DNA of 64,000 bases, taken from assembly GCF_009026825.1 (NCBI RefSeq), contig NZ_CP045032.1, positions 744,001-808,000 of the forward strand. Direction: 5' to 3'. Source of the DNA: Corynebacterium urogenitale. GTDB lineage: Bacteria; Actinomycetota; Actinomycetes; Mycobacteriales; Mycobacteriaceae. The position numbers and the translations under genes were made by a program. The notes below the pieces were generated by a model. That model was not told the origin of the DNA, did no database searches, and saw nothing but the letters and a program-made list of their open reading frames with translations. Below are positions 28,900 to 38,112 of this stretch, piece after piece (the stretch's first letter is position 1; each line of letters starts with the position of its first letter).

Positions 28900-30885
28900 T
28901 TAGAAGCCGAAGGAGTCGTTTCCTCCTCCGCCGAAGTCGCCTCCTCCGAAGCCGCCGCCAAATCCTCCGCCGAAGCCTCCACCGAAACCGCCGTTGCCGG
29001 ACAGCAAGCTGCCGAGGACCATGCCGGTGATGATGTCACCGCCACCGCCGCCTCGGTAGGTGTTCCTCCGGTTGAAGTCATCAATGTCGCGGCGGGCGTA
29101 GGCAACTGCGTCGTTGGCAAGCTTGGAGGCCTGCTTCGCTGCCATGAACGCCTGCTTCGGCGCTGACATCCGCTGCTGGTAGGCAGTTTCTAGAGCGCCG
29201 CGGGCACCCTGCGCCGTCGTGCGCGTATCGACGGAAATGATCCTGCCACGATTGCGGATGGTGTCCTCGACTCCCTGCAGGCGTTGTTCTACATCGGAAA
29301 TCGTACGGTCGACCATGCCGATTGTGCGTCGGTAATCATTGTCCGCGCCACGCGCCTCGTCCAGTTCGATATCCAACTGGCCATCGGCTTCCAGCAGCTC
29401 CGAATAGCAGCCCAATGGGTCCCGTTGCCCGTTGCTTTGAGCAGCCTCGAGGGCAGCGCTCGCGCGTGTCATGGCTGCTTGCAAATCACCCCGATCAATC
29501 TCGGCGCCGGAGCCCATCAACTGGCGCGCCTCGAGGAGCTCATCCTCGACTTCCCGGATCAGCGAGCCCAAGTTTGCCTGTGCGGTGCGGAGCTGTTCCT
29601 CGGCACGTTCCACGGCAACGAGTTGCTGGTCAGCTTGCTGGCAGGCCATGCGTGCAGCACCGATGGCATCTACCAGCCCGGCCTGCTTACCGGCGGGTTG
29701 CGCGAGTAGCTCTCGGGCATGGTCCAGTGCCGCTTCTGCATGACCGATCTCCGTTTCTGCGACATCGGGATTATCGGCGATGGAGTGGAGCAGCGCCGGA
29801 TCATGCTTGTGCTGCAGTTGCTCTAGCAACTCTCGCGATTGGGGTACGCGCACCCGGAGAGCCACTGTCTCCTCCCGAAGCTTCTTCACGAGCTCTGGCG
29901 CATCGATGAGCTTGCGTCGTAGCTTTGCAAATTCGGCTGCTTGGCCATCGAGCTTTTCATCGGCTTGTCCGCAGCTGGAGACGATATCGATGAGTAGCGC
30001 TCGCTCCTCGTCTTCACCGTGAACCAGGCCGCTTCGAATGCGCTGGTGCAACCCATAGGCTTGGTTTAAGGTGTTGCGCGAATGCTCTAGTGCCCGGGAC
30101 AGGGTGCGGGTGCGTTCTTCGCCGAATTCAGCCACGGCGATGCGCAATTCCTCCTCGCCCTTGTGGATGGATTCGTCCGTGCTGTGCAGTTCCTCGTCGG
30201 CCAGCTTCCGCAGGACGTGTGTCGGTTGGGACGCCAGGTCTGTGGTGTCGCCTGGCTGAATACTGCGCGCCGTTTCCAGTTGCTCTTGTTCTTTTCGACG
30301 CCGGTTCTTCCTGCTCCACACGACGGCTCCAGCGCCACCGCCGACTAGCGCTACGCCGGCGGCGCCTAACCAAGCGATAGAGGTGGGATCCGTGGTGCCC
30401 GCAACCACGTCACCTGCGGCTTTAGCTCCCGCAGCCCAGTCTTCATCCGAGAAGTGCTCTGTGGCTGCCTTGCGGATCTTTTCAGCCGTGGACGTGCTAA
30501 TCGCCTCGCCATAGTCGCGCCCGACTTGGCGTGTTTTGACGTCGATGACGAGAACCATTGAGTTGCTCAACTTTTGTTGATTGCGGAGATCGGCCGCGTA
30601 ATCCGCGATATCGCCCGGAACGGAATCTACAAAGATGAGGAACAGCTTAATGTCCGATTCGGACAGGCCCTTCTGTAGCAACTCTTCGACTTCGGCTTTC
30701 TCTCCCGTGCTCAACACGCCAGCTGCGTCCACCACCTGTGAATCCAACTGCACGGCGTCGGCCATAGCGGCGGGCTGAGCCTGCGCACTGGTGGCGTTGA
30801 ACGCGAGGAAGAAGGTGGGGAACGCGAACGCGCTGGCGGCCATCACGGATGCGGCGATGCGGGTGGGGAAATTCACGGGCTTCAT
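28900..30885 (-). CDS. Secreted TPM-domain protein with coiled coil and Gly-rich tail
   Basis: About 661 residues from ATG 30885. A signal peptide (residues 1-36, ending NATSAQA) is followed by a TPM domain (~50-150, DAAGVLSTGEKAEVEELLQ) and a membrane segment near 168-188 (WLGAAGVALVGGGAGAVVWS). A long charged helical region covers ~200-600, and the C-terminus carries repeated GGGF blocks. TPM proteins are membrane-linked and poorly understood; some have phosphatase activity. It is divergent from ydcF with 51 bases between the two starts. Confidence 0.85.
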   Translation of the reverse strand: MKPVNFPTRIAASVMAASAFAFPTFFLAFNATSAQAQPAAMADAVQLDSQVVDAAGVLSTGEKAEVEELLQKGLSESDIKLFLIFVDSVPGDIADYAADLRNQQKLSNSMVLVIDVKTRQVGRDYGEAISTSTAEKIRKAATEHFSDEDWAAGAKAAGDVVAGTTDPTSIAWLGAAGVALVGGGAGAVVWSRKNRRRKEQEQLETARSIQPGDTTDLASQPTHVLRKLADEELHSTDESIHKGEEELRIAVAEFGEERTRTLSRALEHSRNTLNQAYGLHQRIRSGLVHGEDEERALLIDIVSSCGQADEKLDGQAAEFAKLRRKLIDAPELVKKLREETVALRVRVPQSRELLEQLQHKHDPALLHSIADNPDVAETEIGHAEAALDHARELLAQPAGKQAGLVDAIGAARMACQQADQQLVAVERAEEQLRTAQANLGSLIREVEDELLEARQLMGSGAEIDRGDLQAAMTRASAALEAAQSNGQRDPLGCYSELLEADGQLDIELDEARGADNDYRRTIGMVDRTISDVEQRLQGVEDTIRNRGRIISVDTRTTAQGARGALETAYQQRMSAPKQAFMAAKQASKLANDAVAYARRDIDDFNRRNTYRGGGGGDIITGMVLGSLLSGNGGFGGGFGGGFGGGFGGGDFGGGGNDSFGF

Positions 30886-30936
30886 GCAGCCCACCTTAAC
30901 GGAAAAAGGGGGCACGGCAGCGTATCCTTTGTGGTC

Positions 30937-31605
30937 ATGGAGTTTTTCCGAACCATCGGGCACATGATCTTCGCGGCGGGCAGCATTCTTTGGCGCTCAG
31001 TCGTGTACGTCATCATGGGCACTGTCCTCATGGCCATGCTTCTCGCGGGTGCGACCGCGGCCCATGTGGCTGTGTATGCACGAGAGGACAATAGACCGTC
31101 ATCGGACACGATCCTCGTCCTTGGCGCTGCGCAATACGATGGGCGTCCCTCTAATTGGCTTGCCGCGCGACTGGACCACGCTGCGGACCTCTACGAGTCT
31201 GGAGTGGCTCCGACCATCGTTACCGTAGGCGGTTCCAAACCAGGTGATCGCTTTACAGAGGCCGAGGCCGGGAAGAACTACCTCATCGACAAGCGGGGCA
31301 TTCCAGAAGGGGACATCATTGCTATCGGCGAGGGCGTGGATACGCTGACCAGTGCCTACGCTTTCAAGAACATGTCGGATACCTACGGATGGTCCACCTC
31401 CGTGGTGGTCACGGATCCGGCGCACTCCTTGCGTGCCACGGAAATGGTACGGGACCAGGGAATCGACGCCAGTGGCTCGCCGACCCGCACCGGTCCCCAG
31501 GTTGACTTCAATCGCTACCTGCACGAGACCGGAGGGCTGCTTTACTACGAAGGCGTCGAGAGCGAGCGCGACAACTTCCGAGACTTCGTCAAGCAGGTGC
31601 TGTAG
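30937..31605 (+). CDS. YdcF/SanA-family (DUF218) membrane protein
   Basis: About 222 residues from ATG 30937. One N-terminal membrane segment (~15-45) precedes a DUF218 domain with the marks TILVLGAAQYDGRPSNW and VTVGGSKPGDRFTEAEA, and YGWSTSVVVTDPAHSLRA further on. The family is linked to envelope maintenance (SanA, ElyC). The stop abuts the ATG of dgt, implying co-translation. Confidence 0.85.
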   Translation: MEFFRTIGHMIFAAGSILWRSVVYVIMGTVLMAMLLAGATAAHVAVYAREDNRPSSDTILVLGAAQYDGRPSNWLAARLDHAADLYESGVAPTIVTVGGSKPGDRFTEAEAGKNYLIDKRGIPEGDIIAIGEGVDTLTSAYAFKNMSDTYGWSTSVVVTDPAHSLRATEMVRDQGIDASGSPTRTGPQVDFNRYLHETGGLLYYEGVESERDNFRDFVKQVL

Positions 31606-32889
31606 ATGGGTGAGGTATACCAGTATTCGGCCGCTGAATTGGAAAGGCGGCTGCCCGTCGGGGATAAGAAGTTGGGGCTGCAGGGGGCAGTTCCAGACAG
31701 GCGTGATGACTTTGACCGTGACCGGGCACGTGTACTGCACTCTGCTGCACTGCGTCGGTTAGCGGATAAAACCCAGGTTGTGGGGCCGGGAAGCGGAGAC
31801 ACACCACGGACGAGACTGACACACTCCCTGGAAGTGGGCCAGATTGCTCGCGGCATTGGCAAGACTCTCGGAGCAGATCCGGAATTGACGGAGCTTGCCG
31901 GTTTAAGTCACGACATCGGGCACCCGCCGTACGGCCATAATGGCGAAAGGGCGCTGGATGAAGCAGCGAAGGCGTGCGGTGGTTTCGAAGGTAATGCGCA
32001 GACGTTGAGGATTCTCACCCGGCTTGAGCCGAAGACGCTGGGGGAGGATGGTCGTTCATACGGATTGAACCTGACCCGTGCTTCCATCGACGCGGCGTGC
32101 AAATACCCCTGGGGGCCGGTAGACGAGTCGGGCCAGCGCAGGCTGAAGTACTCCGCATACGCCGATGACCTCGAGGTACTTCAGTGGGCGCGGGAGGGCG
32201 CTCCGGCGGGGAGGAAGTGCCTGGAGGCGCAGATCATGGATTGGTCCGATGACGTGGCCTACTCCGTGCACGATGTGGAGGACGGTATTCTCTCTGGGCG
32301 CATCACGTTGGATGTGCTGTGGGATCTCGTCGAGCTGGCGACGCTGGCGGAAAAAGGCGCGAGGGTTTTTGGTGGTTCGCCGGAAGAGCTCCTCGATGCT
32401 GCCGATCGTCTGCGTCGGATGTCGCTGGTAGGCCGCGCTGCGGATTTCGGTGGCTCGCTGAGTGATCTGGTGGCGTTGAAGGCCATGACGTCGGAGCTGG
32501 TGAGCCGATTCGTGACTGCGTGTGTGACCGGGACGCGGGAGAAGTTCGGTCAGGGGCCACTCGGGCGCTATGCGGCCGATCTGGTGATACCACCACAGGT
32601 GCAGGCGGAGGTGACGCTGCTGAAGTCCGTGGCCGTGCTGTACGTCATGGATGAGCAGCAGCATCTGGCTGAGCAGGACCGGCAGCGCGATCGGATTTTC
32701 CGGGTCACTGAGTATTTATGGCAGGGGGGCGAAGGAGCCTTGGATCCTTTGTTCCAAGTGTGGTTTAGGGCTGCCGAAAGTGACGCGGAGAAGATGCGTG
32801 TGGTGATCGACCAGGTGGCTTCCCTGACAGAGAGCCGATTGGAACGCCTCGATAGGCTGGCTAGCGGCATGAGCGCAGCCTGGGCTTAA
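31606..32889 (+). CDS. dgt: dGTP triphosphohydrolase
   Basis: 427 residues. HD-domain ligands are visible in RTRLTHSLEVGQIARGIG (H73 region) and SHDIGHPPYGHNGERAL (H102-D103 region). The downstream DDVAYSVHDVEDG carries the remaining conserved residues. It hydrolyses dNTPs to nucleosides and triphosphate and shapes dNTP pools. It precedes dnaG in the usual corynebacterial order, here with two genes on the other strand in between. Confidence 0.93.
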   Translation: MGEVYQYSAAELERRLPVGDKKLGLQGAVPDRRDDFDRDRARVLHSAALRRLADKTQVVGPGSGDTPRTRLTHSLEVGQIARGIGKTLGADPELTELAGLSHDIGHPPYGHNGERALDEAAKACGGFEGNAQTLRILTRLEPKTLGEDGRSYGLNLTRASIDAACKYPWGPVDESGQRRLKYSAYADDLEVLQWAREGAPAGRKCLEAQIMDWSDDVAYSVHDVEDGILSGRITLDVLWDLVELATLAEKGARVFGGSPEELLDAADRLRRMSLVGRAADFGGSLSDLVALKAMTSELVSRFVTACVTGTREKFGQGPLGRYAADLVIPPQVQAEVTLLKSVAVLYVMDEQQHLAEQDRQRDRIFRVTEYLWQGGEGALDPLFQVWFRAAESDAEKMRVVIDQVASLTESRLERLDRLASGMSAAWA

Positions 32890-32908
32890 GACTTAAAGCG
32901 CGCTAGCC

Positions 32909-33358
32909 CTAGCCTTCGGCATCCGGGATGGAGCAGAAGCTTTCGTAATGGTCGCTGGTGTAGTACCACACGTCCGGGTCGGTGTCTGAACCGCCGCCGA
33001 CGACGATGCGCCGTTCCCCTCGGTGGTTCATGCCAGGTGTTTTGACGGTGTACTCGCGGTAGTACTGGGAATTCTCCTTGGGCAGGAGTCCCTCGTAGTT
33101 ACCGAAGTGCTTTCCGTCGTGGGGACCGTCATCTGGATCGGCGCCGTCGAGGATGTCCTCAATTTGATCCTGAGCCTCCGCTGGGAGGGTGTCGTAGGTA
33201 CATTCGTCGCTGGCGCTGGAGTTCAGTTGGCTCCCGCTGTGGTTGCCATTGTCGCCGTCATTTTGAGCGGCTTGAACACCGAACCAGCCAGTGGCGGCGA
33301 GGGCAGCGACAGCGACCGGTGCGAGCTTCTTCAGAGCCTTGGAATCCATGCCGTTCAT
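32909..33358 (-). CDS. Secreted guanyl-specific ribonuclease (barnase/RNase Sa type)
   Basis: 149 residues. A signal sequence occupies about 8-30 (LAPVAVAALAATGWFGVQA). The mature part matches the N1/T1 microbial RNase fold: EYTVKTPG with the catalytic Glu102, RGERRIVVGGG with the phosphate-binding Arg, and YYTSDHYESF with catalytic His137. Cys53 and Cys142 could form the Sa-type disulfide. It should cut RNA after guanosine outside the cell. No barstar-like inhibitor gene is seen nearby, so toxicity is presumably avoided by export. Confidence 0.85.
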   Translation of the reverse strand: MNGMDSKALKKLAPVAVAALAATGWFGVQAAQNDGDNGNHSGSQLNSSASDECTYDTLPAEAQDQIEDILDGADPDDGPHDGKHFGNYEGLLPKENSQYYREYTVKTPGMNHRGERRIVVGGGSDTDPDVWYYTSDHYESFCSIPDAEG

Positions 33359-33460
33359 TAAACCCGAGAGCCCCGTTCGGGCAGAAATCAGCTCTGGGGT
33401 TGATTGCTGTCCACACGGGGCTCTGGTCTTGCACGGGGCAGTGGGCCTAATAGGAAGGCA

Positions 33461-35206
33461 CTACACAGGCCGGATGGGCAGGCGCAGCGCGCCTGGTGCG
33501 CTTGCCGGCACGACTGGAGACTTCGGCTCCACAGGAGAGATGCGCACGTAGCCTTCTTCCTGGGCTGGCCGGGGGTCCTCTTCACCTTTGTTAGGCCACA
33601 TCGCTGCTGCACGTTCAGCATTCGCGGTAATCGACAGGGATGGGTTCACACCTGGATTTGCTGAGATCGCAGCACCATCGGTGACGAAGAGCGTCGGGTA
33701 GCCCCACACACGGTTGTAGCCGTCGACCACGCCATGTTCAGGGGAGGATCCGATCGGGCATCCACCAAGGAAGTGCGCGGTCAGTGGGATGTTGAAGACC
33801 TCGGACCATACGCCACCTGCGATGCCGTTTTCCATGTTGTCCGCGACCCTGCGGGTTGCCTCGTTGCCCACTGGGATCCAGCTCGGATTTGGTTCGCCGG
33901 TGCCCTGCTTGGAACGCAGCACGTTGAACGGCCCGATCTTACGCTGGAAGGTGGTCAGCGAGTTATCGCGCGTCTGCATCACGAGGTTGATCACGGTTCG
34001 TTGCGACCACTTGCTCAGTTTCACCAGCCGCGGGATGTCGCGGTAATTTAGGAACGCTTGCTTGAGGAACTCGAGCGCACGCGGGTGCAGCTTGTCGCCG
34101 TCCGTCATGAGGGTCTGCAGCAGACCCATCGCGTTGGATCCCCTGCCGTAGCGCACGGGCTCGATGTGTGTATCCGGTGCAGGGTAGTAGGAGGAGGTAA
34201 TTGCCACGCCCTCGGAGTAGTCCTCGTCCGCGCTGTATTCGCTACGCTGCGCACCAAGCAGTGCCTCCGAGTTGGTGCGCGTCATCTGCCCCAGGGTATC
34301 CGGCAGGTTAGGCAGGTTGCCGTTGTCCTTCTGGTTGTGCAGGAGCTTCTGCGTTCCCCAAGTTCCTGCGGCCATGATGACGTTATCCGCCGTGAACGTC
34401 TTTCGATCGACGCCACCAGTACGCCTCTTGAGCTTCTTCAGCAGGGAAGAGCCAAGGGACTCGGTGGAACGGGTCTTGACCGTCCAGGTGCCGCCGTCGT
34501 AGGAAATGTCGGTGACGGTGGTGCGATCGTGGACGACCGCACCACCGCGCTCGGCGAGGTAGAGGTAATTCTTCAGCAGCGTGTTCTTTGCACCGTGGCG
34601 GCAGCCGGTCATGCATTCGCCGCACTCGTGGCAGGCGGTACGGTCAGGGCCTACTCCGCCGAAGTAGGGGTCGGGCACGGTTTCACACGGCTTGCCCTGC
34701 AGGCCTACCTTTTCGCCGAAGAACACGCCCACGGGTGCCATGCGGAAGGTATGGCCCACGCCCATTTCCTCGGCAACCTGCTTAGAGATCTTGTCGGAGT
34801 TGGTCATGGTGGGGTTGTCGACCACGCCGAGCATGCGCTGAGCCTGCTCGTAGTAGGGGGAGAGCTCGTCCTCCCAATCGGTGATATCCGCCCACTGCTT
34901 GTCCTGGAAGTAGACACTGCTGGGCTTGTACAGAGTGTTGGCGTAGTTTAGCGAACCGCCGCCCACGCCAGCGCCTGCCAGGATCATGACGTTATTGAGC
35001 AGGTGGATGCGCTGGATGCCGAAGCAGCCAATCTGTGGTGCCCAGAGGAAGTCCTTGAGATGCCAGGAGTTTTTGGCGAAGTCTTTGTCTTCGAAGCGGC
35101 GGCCGGCTTCGAGTACGCCGACCTTGTAGCCTTTCTCGGTGAGTCGTAGAGCTGAAACGGAGCCACCGAAACCTGAGCCGATGATCAATACGTCGTAATG
35201 CGTCAT
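33461..35206 (-). CDS. GMC-family FAD oxidoreductase (cholesterol-oxidase-like)
   Basis: 582 residues from ATG 35206 (MTHYDVLIIGSGFGG), the FAD dinucleotide fold. ANTLYKPSSVYF and FLGGCPIGSSPEHGVVDGYN are typical of the cholesterol oxidase/GMC subgroup, as is the C-terminal PSLSITANAERAAAM. A Cys-rich segment CHECGECMTGCRHGAK near residue 200 is found in the long GMC proteins of actinobacteria. The substrate could be a sterol or long-chain alcohol; no activity can be assigned. It is divergent from dnaG. Confidence 0.82.
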   Translation of the reverse strand: MTHYDVLIIGSGFGGSVSALRLTEKGYKVGVLEAGRRFEDKDFAKNSWHLKDFLWAPQIGCFGIQRIHLLNNVMILAGAGVGGGSLNYANTLYKPSSVYFQDKQWADITDWEDELSPYYEQAQRMLGVVDNPTMTNSDKISKQVAEEMGVGHTFRMAPVGVFFGEKVGLQGKPCETVPDPYFGGVGPDRTACHECGECMTGCRHGAKNTLLKNYLYLAERGGAVVHDRTTVTDISYDGGTWTVKTRSTESLGSSLLKKLKRRTGGVDRKTFTADNVIMAAGTWGTQKLLHNQKDNGNLPNLPDTLGQMTRTNSEALLGAQRSEYSADEDYSEGVAITSSYYPAPDTHIEPVRYGRGSNAMGLLQTLMTDGDKLHPRALEFLKQAFLNYRDIPRLVKLSKWSQRTVINLVMQTRDNSLTTFQRKIGPFNVLRSKQGTGEPNPSWIPVGNEATRRVADNMENGIAGGVWSEVFNIPLTAHFLGGCPIGSSPEHGVVDGYNRVWGYPTLFVTDGAAISANPGVNPSLSITANAERAAAMWPNKGEEDPRPAQEEGYVRISPVEPKSPVVPASAPGALRLPIRPV

Positions 35207-35356
35207 GAGTTTGAGCGTAAAACATGTGCGAGACAAGAGTGGGCATTTTGTCAGAATCCGTGCTTGCTTGGCGGGTCGATTGAGCAACTGAGTGGCGAGT
35301 CAGACGCTGTTTGGGTTGTCTGGGTTCTTGTCGCAGCCCTGCGCTAGGGTTGTGGC

Positions 35357-37447
35357 ATGGCTAAGGGACGAATCCCGGACAGGGACATCGCAGCGATTCG
35401 GGAGCAAACTCCTATCGAGGAAGTGGTGGGAGAGTACGTCCAGCTCAAGCCGGGAGGCGTGGATTCACTCAAGGGACTGTCGCCTTTTAAAGACGAGAAG
35501 ACTCCCTCTTTTCATGTCCGACCAAACAAGGGGTACTTTCACTGCTTTTCCACGGGAGAGGGCGGGGATGTCTTCAGCTTCCTCATGAAGATGGAGCACA
35601 TCACCTTCCCTGAGGCGGTGGAGCAGTGTGCGGAGCGGATTGGCTACCGGATTAATTATGAAGGTGGCGGACCGGCCAAACGTGAGGAACCAGGCACACG
35701 CCAACGCCTCGTGGCTGCTAATAAGGCGGCGCACGCTTTCTACCGCGAGCAATTCACCAGTGACGTCGAGGGCGCGGAGGAGGCTCGCAACTTCTTATTG
35801 GAACGGGGCTTCACGCTGGAGCACGCGGAGCAGTTCGGCTGCGGATATGCGCCCGCTGGGTGGGATACTCTCACCAAAGCTCTGCAGCGTCAAGGCTTCA
35901 ATTTCAAGGAACTAGAGGCCGCTGGACTATCGCGAATGGGGCAGAAGGGGCCAATCGACCGTTTCCACCGCAGGCTGCTGTGGCCGATTAAAAACGTGGC
36001 AGGCGACGTGATCGGATTCGGTGCACGCAAGCTGTTCGACGACGACAAGCTGGGCAAGTACATGAACACGCCCGAAACCTTGCTGTACAAGAAATCTAAA
36101 GTGTTGTTCGGCATTGATCATGCGAAGAAGAACATTGCTTCGAGCCATCAAGCTGTGGTCGTCGAGGGCTACACGGATGTGATGGCGATGCACGCAGCTG
36201 GTGTGACGACAGCCGTGGCAGCCTGCGGTACGGCCTTCGGTGTTGAACACCTGCAAATGCTGCGACGTTTCATGCTCGACGACAAATTCTTCCGCGGGGA
36301 AATCATCTACACCTTCGATGGTGATGAAGCCGGTCAGAAGGCTGCGATGCGTGCCTTCGAAGGAGATCAGAAGTTTGCGGGGCACAGTTACGTCACCGTC
36401 GCGCCGGGAGGGCAGGATCCGTGTGATGTTCGCCTCGAGCGGGGTGATCAGGCGGTGCGCGATTTGGTGGCTAGCCGCATTCCGATGTTCGAATTCGTCA
36501 TCCGTTCCATCGTTGCGGAATACGACACCGTGAGCATTGACGGTCGGGTGCACGCGATGCGCCGGATTGTACCGGTATTGGCCAGCATTCGCGACGAGGC
36601 AATGCGCGATGAATATGCACGTCAGGCCGCAGGGTGGATTGCATGGGCCGATCCGGATGACATCTTGGAACAGGTGCGCAATGAGGCACGATCTGGGCGC
36701 CAAGAGCGGCCAGAATTGGAACTAAAACAAGGCGCGTTGCGACGTGAGCGAGCGGAACACATGCAAAACCAGCCGGAGTTTGGTCCCGGCACAGGTGGTG
36801 GACCTGGGGTGAGCGTGCAAGGTAGTGCTGGCTCAGGTGGCGCTGGAGTGGGACCTGGCGCCGGTGCGCGAGCTGGTGCCGCTGCCAAGGCCGGTTCCGA
36901 TGATGCTGCTGGTGGTCGCCCACGCTTGCATGCCGTCGAAGGAATGGAGCGTCCGGATCCGCGCGATGAGTTCCTACAAGGCCCGCGCGAGGTGCTGAAG
37001 CTCGCGATGCAGGAGCCCCAGTTGGCGAGCACGATCTTTGACCTCATGCCGCCGGTGAGCTTCGTGCACCCAACCTATGTGGCCATAGCAGAAGCTATTG
37101 CCAAAGCTGGGGGTGCGGCCAAAAGTGAAGGTGGCGCCGAGTGGATCGAGCAGGTCGCCGCTCATGTGCCGGATGCCATGGGGCGGGCAGTGGTCAGCGA
37201 GCTAGCGGTGGACGATATGCATTGCCAAACTGAGCGCCTTCCGTACTATGCGGATGCGATTATGGCTCGTATGCAGGAGCGTTGGGTGGGCAACGAGATC
37301 GCGGATATGAAATCCCGCATGCAACGCATGCGCCCCGACCTCGAACAGGAAGAGTATCGGGCTGTCTTCGCTGACCTCATGGCCCTAGAAAAATACCGCC
37401 GTTCGCTCCAAGAGCGCGCGGCGGCGTACGGCGAATTCACCGATTAG
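35357..37447 (+). CDS. dnaG: DNA primase
   Basis: 696 residues. An N-terminal zinc-ribbon-like domain (1-100) is followed by the RNAP core (~115-360) with the TOPRIM motifs VVVEGYTDVMAMHAAG and YTFDGDEAGQKAA. A Gly/Ala-rich linker lies near 480-520, then the helicase-binding domain. It synthesises RNA primers. The zinc ligands expected as C-x2-H...C-x2-C are S42, K45, C63 and T66, so three of four are lost. I recall a similar loss in other corynebacteria. Confidence 0.94.
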   Translation: MAKGRIPDRDIAAIREQTPIEEVVGEYVQLKPGGVDSLKGLSPFKDEKTPSFHVRPNKGYFHCFSTGEGGDVFSFLMKMEHITFPEAVEQCAERIGYRINYEGGGPAKREEPGTRQRLVAANKAAHAFYREQFTSDVEGAEEARNFLLERGFTLEHAEQFGCGYAPAGWDTLTKALQRQGFNFKELEAAGLSRMGQKGPIDRFHRRLLWPIKNVAGDVIGFGARKLFDDDKLGKYMNTPETLLYKKSKVLFGIDHAKKNIASSHQAVVVEGYTDVMAMHAAGVTTAVAACGTAFGVEHLQMLRRFMLDDKFFRGEIIYTFDGDEAGQKAAMRAFEGDQKFAGHSYVTVAPGGQDPCDVRLERGDQAVRDLVASRIPMFEFVIRSIVAEYDTVSIDGRVHAMRRIVPVLASIRDEAMRDEYARQAAGWIAWADPDDILEQVRNEARSGRQERPELELKQGALRRERAEHMQNQPEFGPGTGGGPGVSVQGSAGSGGAGVGPGAGARAGAAAKAGSDDAAGGRPRLHAVEGMERPDPRDEFLQGPREVLKLAMQEPQLASTIFDLMPPVSFVHPTYVAIAEAIAKAGGAAKSEGGAEWIEQVAAHVPDAMGRAVVSELAVDDMHCQTERLPYYADAIMARMQERWVGNEIADMKSRMQRMRPDLEQEEYRAVFADLMALEKYRRSLQERAAAYGEFTD

Positions 37448-37839
37448 TTGAATTTCAACCGGCGCCGCTTTTGGGCGCCGCCTTTGCCTGCTTTCTGCGC
37501 GGCTTTTTCACGCTCAGCAGCGATCTTCTTCGGATTCTTTGCGGACGCGGAAAAGTCCTTCGGAATGCGGTCGTTAGGATGTGCGTGATCGGACTCGACA
37601 ATGGTCACGCCCTCACCGAGGGACTCGCGAGTGGACGCATTCAGGTCGCGGATCTCATGCATCCGTGGATCTGGATCCAGCTTATTGGCGATGGCTTTTC
37701 GGCCAGCATGAACAGCCTTGCGGGTGATCTCGGAATTAATTGCCGTTTGGTATCCCCGGCGGATTTGTTCGTAGCGGCTGCGTCCTGCCTTGGTTCCCAG
37801 AAGGTACCCGGCAGCTGCACCAACGACGAGCTGAATCAT
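37444..37839 (-). CDS. Small YtxH-like membrane-anchored protein
   Basis: 131 residues from ATG 37839, with GAGGAG upstream. The N-terminus MIQLVVGAAAGYLLGTKAGR resembles YtxH-type anchors. The rest is basic and charged, ending in a K/R-rich tail (KAGKGGAQKRRRLKFN) that could touch nucleic acid or the membrane. Its last 4 bases overlap the dnaG end on the other strand. Function unknown. Confidence 0.7.
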   Translation of the reverse strand: MIQLVVGAAAGYLLGTKAGRSRYEQIRRGYQTAINSEITRKAVHAGRKAIANKLDPDPRMHEIRDLNASTRESLGEGVTIVESDHAHPNDRIPKDFSASAKNPKKIAAEREKAAQKAGKGGAQKRRRLKFN

Positions 37840-38112
37840 TCCTAAACTCCTCACACCTACGGCATCCGCCGCGCGCTGTTTATGACATTTGTCCTGTATG
37901 GCAGCACGTAGAGCGACCACCAGCGGTGTCGCCTTGTGTCACACGTGCTCCTTATGTTCTCACAATGCCGTCCAGCATACGTGATGATCGGGCGCTGGCC
38001 TACATCTGGAAATGGCAATTATGTTCATTAAAATGCTATCTGACCTGCGCGGATTTTAGGTGTAAACAAGACATGTAAGGCACTAACAAAACCTCTAGGA
38101 GGAACAGGAATC

